DNA of 13,827 nt from assembly GCA_011523485.1 (NCBI GenBank), contig WTGR01000649.1, positions 1 to 13,827 on the forward strand. Direction: 5' to 3'. Both the position numbers and the translations under genes were made by a program. The notes under the pieces are model-generated. The model made no database searches and was not told the DNA's origin. It worked only from the letters and a program-made list of their open reading frames with translations. Within the stretch, counting starts at the first letter, position 1, and the number at the start of each line of letters is the position of its first letter. The DNA is from Acidobacteriota bacterium. Its GTDB lineage: Bacteria; Acidobacteriota; Vicinamibacteria; Vicinamibacterales; UBA8438. Shown here one piece after another: positions 7,554 to 13,827 of the stretch.

Positions 7554-8914
7554 GGCAGCGCCTCTACGGGTTCCATCAAGCCGTATCCGAGATGCCTGCC
7601 CGCGCCCACCACAATAGGTCCTTCGATTGCGTTCGGGAACAGTACGCGTGCATGAACGACAGGGCGGCGGTGCGGACCCCGAACGGTGCGGGCATTCGGG
7701 CTCCCGATCGCGAAGGGGGTATTCGATGCCTCGACCTCGGCCGGAGGAGGCAGACCGGCTTGGGAGCAGGCGAGTGTGATCTCTGCGGGAATGCGATTCC
7801 AGTCGTCGCGGTTCCACTCGCGGCGTCTTGCCACGTGGCGCGGGAGTTCCATCGGAACGACCGTCTGCCAGACGGTGGCGGCCCGGCACCATCGTTCGTC
7901 GGCGAGCGTGCGGCGCGAGTCTGTCGGTCCGAACGACAGTAACCGCCCCCCTCTCGCTCTCAGTTCTCCGCCCTGCGCGAACCACGCCGCGATGATGCGC
8001 TCCACGTAGGCTCGGTCGGACTCGTCGGTGTTTGGTGGGAAGATGAACGAGACGCCCAGCACGGAGCCGATCGCATGCCGGAACCCGACGTGCGGGAGCG
8101 GACAGAAATGGAGATGCGACCTTCGCAGGGGAGAACCGTCCTCTTCGCGGCCGTTGAGAATGGGACGCAGGGAGAGACGTTCGGCTTCGGTCACAGCGAC
8201 CAGCGTCTGCCGAAGTTGGGCTGCGAGTAGTGGCGCGTGCTCGACGGGCCAGTTCCCGCGGGTCAATCCGACGGTGAGCATCCGACCGGGCCGCCGACTG
8301 CTGATCCAGCGGTAGGCCCGCCAGTCGCATGGCAGCACGCGACCCGGGAGAAGTGTGTCGGATGCGGCGATCGCGTCAACGATGCCGGGCATGGGGGTCC
8401 GTAACATCGTTGTCCCGAAAGCTGAAGGACGCCACGCAGGGCCGTGCGGGTCCGCGCGTCGACCTACGTGCATCGCGACGAGGCTTTCGGCCGAACCCAA
8501 CCTCGTGCACCGGCGACACAGATCGCGTAGTGTGACTTCGCGCTCCGCCGTGGCGCCAACGTCCCAGACGAATCTGACGGGGGTATCGCCGACATACCGG
8601 CTGGCCCGAACTTTCCGCGCTCTTGGGAGTGTCGGTCGCTTGCCGCCCTTCTTGTCCCAGTTCGGAACGCTGTTCATCGGGAGCCAGGCTTCGTACGTCT
8701 CGTCCGGAGCGTCGCGAGGAGCAACGATGCGCGGCGCTTCCTGCGACTCCAGCCACTTGAGCACCTCACGTTCGATCTGCTTGCAGCCGTTCTCGTACCA
8801 GGCGGCGATGAGTGCGTAGAGCAGGCGCGCCGGATGCGGAGGCCATTCGGACTTCGCTCCGGGCGTCTGGGAGACGTACTCCCCACCAAGAAACCGGACG
8901 GAGATCTCGAGCAT
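7550..8914 (-). CDS. csb2: type I-G CRISPR-associated protein Csb2 (Cas5-Cas6-like, GSU0054 family)
   Basis: 454 residues, the usual family length. The start ATG 8914 overlaps the csb1 stop by one base (TGATG), and the stop overlaps the cas3 start (GTGA), showing tight translational coupling. The N-terminal half has the Csb2 hallmark EWPPHPARLLYALIAAW (residues 23-39) in a ferredoxin-like RAMP fold. The second half contains ATVWQTVVPMELPRH and ends with the glycine-rich loop GAGRHLGYG (437-445), typical of RAMP/Cas6-type proteins. Csb2 combines Cas5-like and Cas6-like roles: cutting the repeat RNA to release crRNA and capping the crRNA handle in the Cascade complex. I cannot assign the catalytic histidine by eye. 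The protein should act in the cytoplasm with Csb1 and the Cas3 extension. The call rests on the N-terminal and C-terminal hallmarks plus the neighbours. Confidence 0.92.
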   Translation of the reverse strand: MLEISVRFLGGEYVSQTPGAKSEWPPHPARLLYALIAAWYENGCKQIEREVLKWLESQEAPRIVAPRDAPDETYEAWLPMNSVPNWDKKGGKRPTLPRARKVRASRYVGDTPVRFVWDVGATAEREVTLRDLCRRCTRLGSAESLVAMHVGRRADPHGPAWRPSAFGTTMLRTPMPGIVDAIAASDTLLPGRVLPCDWRAYRWISSRRPGRMLTVGLTRGNWPVEHAPLLAAQLRQTLVAVTEAERLSLRPILNGREEDGSPLRRSHLHFCPLPHVGFRHAIGSVLGVSFIFPPNTDESDRAYVERIIAAWFAQGGELRARGGRLLSFGPTDSRRTLADERWCRAATVWQTVVPMELPRHVARRREWNRDDWNRIPAEITLACSQAGLPPPAEVEASNTPFAIGSPNARTVRGPHRRPVVHARVLFPNAIEGPIVVGAGRHLGYGLMEPVEALP

Positions 8915-10038
8915 CAGGAATCACTTCGCCCCATCGCAGCGACGAGATTCTCATGGACCTTGATGTCGATGGGCTTTCTACGATACGACAGCTTGGCCGA
9001 GGGAAAACGGTCTAGCGCCTCCTTGACGACCTCAAGCGCTCGCTCGACGGTGACACCGGCCAGCGCTTCGTCCGGGGCATCGTCGCGGCGGACTTGCCAA
9101 CCGTTCGTCCGCTCACAGACGAGATCGCACTCGCTGCGCAGATGTCCACCGCTGCGATGAAGCGCGGCGAGGCCGAGGATGCCGAGCCCGGCGAGGAAGT
9201 CGCGTGCCACGTCGTCCTTACTGCTACCACCGAATCTGAGATTCCGCAAGACTCCGAACGAGATGACCGATCGTTGCTCCGCGTACCTCATCGTGACTGA
9301 AGTGCGTGGGAACTTCTGGAGGGACGGCGGTACCACGCCGAGACCCTGAACGCTGAGTTCCTTGTTGCCGTCGCCAAGATCAACCTTGCGAGAAGGTGGC
9401 AAACCCATCGGATCGAGTCGCCCACCAGGACGCGTCATCTTGAACGCGTCGACTGCGACGATCTTGGACCAGACCGCCTTCTCGTGGCGGCCCTGCCAAG
9501 CGTTCGCCGCGGTTCCAGAATGCGAGTCCCAACCACCGAGGACAAGAATCAGCGGGGCGTGCTCCAGTAGCGCACGCGCATCCTTGCGGCTGGCCTCACG
9601 AAGCTGCTTGGCGACCGGGGATTTCTTCCAGTAGGTACCGTCCATCAGCGTGGCAGTGCCGACGGCTGCGTCATACACGCGGTGTGGGAGCTCCAGATCC
9701 GTCAACTGGCCAATGTGCGGAACCTCCATCTGATGAAGCGGAAGCGTGAGGCTGCCGGCGTAGACCAGCTCCAGGAGGGCCTCTTCGATTCGGTTGGCCT
9801 GTGATGCCGGCGAATCGAGAAGACATGTCTTGAAGATCTCATCGTCGACGATGTCGAGGCTGCGGCGCTCGGACCACACGTATCGCGGACCCTTCTCCTC
9901 GCCTTCCGCCTGGGCGAACGTCGGCGGCGCCACACTGTCACCACGGCCGCCCAGTGGCTGGAGTTGCCGTGTGATGGAAAGGCCCCTGACACCGGAGTCC
10001 GCCATGAGTTTCGACAGAGTATCGAGCGAGAATTCCAT
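8914..10038 (-). CDS. csb1: type I-G CRISPR-associated RAMP protein Csb1 (Cas7g, GSU0053 family)
   Basis: 374 residues, full length. The start ATG 10038 has GGAG 8 nt upstream. Hallmarks of Csb1 are present: LLDSPASQANRIEEALLEL (73-91), PHRVYDA (118-124) and the glycine-tryptophan signature LVLGGWDSHSG (165-175). Csb1 is the Cas7 backbone subunit that polymerises along the spacer part of the crRNA in the type I-G complex. It is the first gene of the three-gene operon csb1-csb2-cas3, so the promoter should lie in the divergent gap 10039-10269. No adaptation gene (cas1, cas2, cas4) precedes it. The gene shows no frameshift or premature stop, which argues for a maintained effector module rather than decay. 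Confidence 0.94.
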   Translation of the reverse strand: MEFSLDTLSKLMADSGVRGLSITRQLQPLGGRGDSVAPPTFAQAEGEEKGPRYVWSERRSLDIVDDEIFKTCLLDSPASQANRIEEALLELVYAGSLTLPLHQMEVPHIGQLTDLELPHRVYDAAVGTATLMDGTYWKKSPVAKQLREASRKDARALLEHAPLILVLGGWDSHSGTAANAWQGRHEKAVWSKIVAVDAFKMTRPGGRLDPMGLPPSRKVDLGDGNKELSVQGLGVVPPSLQKFPRTSVTMRYAEQRSVISFGVLRNLRFGGSSKDDVARDFLAGLGILGLAALHRSGGHLRSECDLVCERTNGWQVRRDDAPDEALAGVTVERALEVVKEALDRFPSAKLSYRRKPIDIKVHENLVAAMGRSDS

Positions 10039-10269
10039 TCCTGGAGCTCCAAAATGATGTGCAGCACGTCCCGTCCGATTGGTACCGACGGAGGGACATG
10101 AGTGCGCTTGAGACTATGGGTTCAGCCAACCAGAACACGCCCTCGTGCGTGGACTCGCCGGCGACTCTCTCTACTGTACGGAGATTCCTTCCCGGCAGCA
10201 AGCCCGCTGCCAGAGCGGCGTCGACGCTGGTACAGGTAGGATCGATCCTGGAGCAAGGAAAGCGCGGCA
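10039..10269. other. divergent intergenic region between csb1 and the DUF433 gene
   Basis: 231 bp between two divergently transcribed genes; it must carry the cas operon promoter on the minus strand and that of the DUF433 gene on the plus strand. I see no convincing -35/-10 pair and no CRISPR repeat: no 28-37-base unit recurs, and there is no leader-array pattern. Ribosome binding sites sit at both ends, GGAG at 10047-10050 for csb1 (minus) and AAGGAAA near 10256 for the DUF433 gene (plus). Confidence 0.45.
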
Positions 10270-10593
10270 ATGATCCCGAAGGCGACTACCGAACCCGTCC
10301 CGATAGGGGCGGATAGCGACGGCAGCATCCGCATCGGCGGCACGCGAGTCACGCTCGACAACCTGCTTGCCCACTTCGAGGCAGGCGCAACCCCCGAGCA
10401 GATCGTGGAGCAACTCGACACGCTCAGCCTTGCCGACGTCTACCTCGTGCGCGGCTACTGCCTCCGCCACCCCGACGATGTGCAGGATTACCTGCGCAAG
10501 CGTTCCCGCCGCGCAGAGCACATCAGAGCCGAAATCGAGGCGGAGTCCGGTTCCGCCGACTTCGTCCGCAACATTCTCGCCCGCGCCAGGTGA
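10270..10593 (+). CDS. DUF433 domain protein (antitoxin-like)
   Basis: 107 residues starting at ATG 10270 behind an AAGGAAA ribosome binding site. The central part, GSIRIGGTRVTLDNLLAHFEAGATPEQIVEQLDTLSLADVYLVRGYCLRHPDDVQDYL (described here as residues 18-75), matches the DUF433 pattern: a short beta segment with G-T-R-V, then a helix-turn-helix-like segment with A-x-P-E-x-I, then a tyrosine-rich helix. DUF433 proteins are DNA-binding antitoxin-like proteins, usually followed by a DUF5615 PIN-like toxin. No such partner follows; the next gene is convergent and only 6 bp away. The C-terminal tail (RKRSRRAEHIRAEIEAESGSADFVRNILARAR, residues 76-107, abbreviated reading) is charged and helical. 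It may be a lone antitoxin or repressor left after toxin loss. Confidence 0.8.
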   Translation: MIPKATTEPVPIGADSDGSIRIGGTRVTLDNLLAHFEAGATPEQIVEQLDTLSLADVYLVRGYCLRHPDDVQDYLRKRSRRAEHIRAEIEAESGSADFVRNILARAR

Positions 10594-10599
10594 GAGAGG

Positions 10600-10872
10600 T
10601 CAGCCGACCAGCCAGTCGAGCGCCTTGACCGGCCCGACGCCGGCGGCGACGGCCGCGTACAGCTTCAGCGTGAGGCGCAGCTCGAGTTTTTCCATGTCTG
10701 CCCGCACGGCTGCCACATCGGTTCGAACTGCCGCCAAGTCGGCCTTGGTCGCGACGCTCTCACCGATTGCGGCGGAGATCTGTTCGGTGACGGCCTCGGC
10801 CTGGTCGTCACTGAAACCGGCCTGGCGCAACGCCTTGACGGCCCTGTGCGTGTCGAAGGCGAGCGTAGTCAT
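10600..10872 (-). CDS. small coiled-coil protein (DUF1640/CCDC90-like)
   Basis: 90 residues from ATG 10872 with GGAAG 7 nt upstream. A longer open frame to 10953 exists, but its extra N-terminus is not family-like. MTTLAFDTHRAVKALRQAG (1-19) and FSDDQAEAVTEQISAAIGE are the typical opening of a widespread small bacterial family, followed by the repeating coiled-coil segment VATKADLAAVRTDVAAVRAD and an LELRLTLKLY segment. Relatives normally finish with a transmembrane helix. Here the tail AAVAAGVGPVKALDWLVG is only weakly hydrophobic, so membrane anchoring is uncertain. Function is unknown. The gene faces the DUF433 gene tail to tail with 6 bp between the stops, and lies downstream of acs on the same strand. 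Confidence 0.75.
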   Translation of the reverse strand: MTTLAFDTHRAVKALRQAGFSDDQAEAVTEQISAAIGESVATKADLAAVRTDVAAVRADMEKLELRLTLKLYAAVAAGVGPVKALDWLVG

Positions 10873-10924
10873 CAATGTGCTTCCAGATCCTGACCGCTGA
10901 TTCGACGGTAGCAGGATGCCCGCA

Positions 10925-10950
10925 CCGCGGCAAGTATGACCTCGCCGCGG
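10925..10950 (-). terminator. candidate hairpin downstream of acs
   Basis: CCGCGGC - 12-nt loop - GCCGCGG forms a perfect 7-bp GC stem starting 17 bp after the acs stop. There is no T-tract on the minus-strand side, so it is at most an atypical or mRNA-stabilising structure. GC-rich inverted repeats arise easily by chance in this genome. Confidence 0.3.
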
Positions 10951-10966
10951 CACGGGAGCACAGTTC

Positions 10967-12931
<1,965 letters not shown>

Positions 12932-12936
12932 AGCAT

Positions 12937-12941
12937 CCTCC
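12937..12941 (-). promoter_or_regulatory. ribosome binding site of acs
   Basis: GGAGG on the minus strand, 5 nt before the GTG at 12931. It decides for this GTG start; the nearby ATG overlapping the site is in another frame. Confidence 0.75.
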
Positions 12942-12973
12942 CCTTCGTCGACCGCCGCATCGGCGGCGGATCA

Positions 12974-13552
12974 TCATAGCCGCTTCGTCGCAACGAGCAG
13001 GTTGCGCGTCCTGCCGTCCGCCGTCATCACGTAGTCCCACAGGACCGCTTCGCGCTGGTATCCGATCTGCCGGAAGAACCCCTGCGCGGCGGTCTGGTCC
13101 AGCGTCATCCGCGCCGTCAGCATGCGCAGGCTCAGCGTGCGGGCGATCCAGTCCACCTCGTCGGTCAGCAGGCGCGCCACCCCGCGGCGGCGGTGGGGCG
13201 GCGCCACCTGGAGCCGGATCTCGCCCAGATGCCGGGTCCAGCTCGTGCGGTTGTGGAGCAGGCTGGCCTCGCCGGCGACCGTGTCCCCGTCGAGGGCGAG
13301 CACCGTCTCGGTGCGGCCGGTCTCGATGTAGTGGACCCAGCGCTCCACGACCCCCGGCTCGGTGATGTTGACGCGCAGGTAGAGCAACTCGTCGGGGTCG
13401 AGGGTCCTCGCGAACGCGAGCACCGCGTCGACGTCGTCGCGCGTCATCAGCCGCAGCGTCACGTCCCGCCCGTCGGTCAGGGTGACCGTACGGGGGTAGC
13501 GCGCCTGAACCGCGGCGGCTCCGTTGCCGGCGCCGGGCGTCTCGGACCCCAT
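12974..13552 (-). CDS. GNAT-family N-acetyltransferase
   Basis: 192 residues, a single GNAT domain. Start ATG 13552 overlaps the malate synthase stop by one base (TGATG). The fold is visible as an N-terminal TLTDGRDVTLRLMTRDDVDAV strand-helix segment, LALDGDTVAGEASLL (beta strands, 85-99), and the acetyl-CoA pyrophosphate loop VAPPHRRRGVARLL (116-129), with the R-R-R-G-V-A form of Q/R-x-x-G-x-G/A. FFRQIGYQREAVLWDYV closes the domain. The substrate is not evident. Its position between malate synthase G and acetyl-CoA synthetase, and the acetylatable lysine in Acs, make a protein lysine acetyltransferase acting on Acs plausible. Single-domain GNATs with that role exist in other bacteria, but this is inference. 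It lacks the large acyl-CoA synthetase-like domain of Salmonella Pat. Confidence 0.88.
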   Translation of the reverse strand: MGSETPGAGNGAAAVQARYPRTVTLTDGRDVTLRLMTRDDVDAVLAFARTLDPDELLYLRVNITEPGVVERWVHYIETGRTETVLALDGDTVAGEASLLHNRTSWTRHLGEIRLQVAPPHRRRGVARLLTDEVDWIARTLSLRMLTARMTLDQTAAQGFFRQIGYQREAVLWDYVMTADGRTRNLLVATKRL

Positions 13553-13827
13553 CAGCCGCGCCCGTACTTCGCCTTGGCCTCCTGCCGCCGCGCGTGGAGG
13601 ATCGGCTCGGTGTATCCGCTCGGCTGCTCGCGTCCCTTGAACACCAGGTCGCAGGCCGCCTGGAAGGCGACGCTGTCGGCGAAGTTCGGCGCCATCGGCC
13701 GGTAATTCGGGTCGCCGGCGTTCTGCCCGTCGACCACGCCGGCCATCCGCTGCAGCGTCTCGCGCACCTGCTCCTCGGTGCAGATGCCGTGGTGCAGCCA
13801 GTTGCAGATGTGCTGGCTCGAGATGCG
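13552..13827 (-). CDS. glcB: malate synthase G, C-terminal end (partial)
   Basis: Only the last 91 residues are in the window; the frame is open to the right edge. [65 protein letters not shown] and [11 protein letters not shown] are characteristic of the C-terminal domain of malate synthase G, the monomeric form of about 720 residues. The enzyme condenses glyoxylate with acetyl-CoA to make malate, the second step of the glyoxylate shunt and of glycolate use. It is the upstream member of the co-directional series with the GNAT and acs genes, and the TGATG junction to the GNAT gene implies translational coupling. The internal ATG at 13767 is not the gene start. Confidence 0.93.
   Translation of the reverse strand, partial: RISSQHICNWLHHGICTEEQVRETLQRMAGVVDGQNAGDPNYRPMAPNFADSVAFQAACDLVFKGREQPSGYTEPILHARRQEAKAKYGRG

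Noticed and set aside
7554..8330. In-frame upstream extension of the cas3 reading frame (a 1392-residue reading)
   Set aside because: It is a shadow frame over csb2 with arginine-rich, low-quality sequence; the GTG at 7553 with the GTGA junction and the typical Cas3 N-terminus fix the start.
10039..10269. Possible CRISPR leader or mini-array upstream of csb1
   Set aside because: No repeated unit of 28-37 bases was found; only ordinary intergenic sequence.

Overview
The window is high-GC bacterial DNA. The first partial protein contains the phrase WTGDSRGRWEGDTLVVETTNF-like wording that I associate with Acidobacteriota, especially the Vicinamibacterales lineage. The taxon is an inference from this protein style and the base composition, not from a marker gene.

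Layout: (1) 2-568 (+) is the 3' end of an acidobacterial-type hypothetical gene. (2) 766-2810 (+) is the wreck of a two-gene ATPase plus TOPRIM-like nuclease pair that resembles a defence cassette. The ATPase gene is broken by an exact 371-bp tandem duplication, and the TOPRIM-like gene loses its 3' end where it runs into an antisense neighbour. (3) 2667-4013 (-) is a complete AAA/DUF4143 ATPase gene; its start region carries two copies of a palindromic TTATCC...GGATAA element, one of which contains the ribosome binding site. (4) 4152-10038 (-) is a type I-G (formerly I-U) CRISPR-Cas interference operon, csb1 (cas7) - csb2 (cas5-cas6) - cas3, with gene junctions TGATG and GTGA. The Cas3 protein carries an extra C-terminal domain of about 275 residues after its HD nuclease. 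No cas1, cas2, cas4, separate large-subunit gene or CRISPR array is present on either side of the operon within the window. (5) 10270-10593 (+) is an orphan DUF433 antitoxin-like gene, and 10600-10872 (-) is a small coiled-coil protein gene. (6) 10967-13827 (-) is a core-metabolism block, malate synthase G (partial) - GNAT acetyltransferase - acetyl-CoA synthetase.

Together, the middle of the window (about 570-10870) looks like an accessory defence island inserted between chromosomal housekeeping genes. The CRISPR module has what target interference should need: a Cas7 backbone, a Cas5/Cas6-type protein for crRNA processing and capping, and a Cas3 helicase-nuclease with what may be a built-in large-subunit-like domain. 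It must take crRNAs, and any new spacers, from elsewhere in the genome. The metabolic block would turn acetate into acetyl-CoA (Acs) and condense it with glyoxylate (malate synthase). The GNAT protein between them is a plausible, unproven, lysine acetyltransferase controlling Acs.
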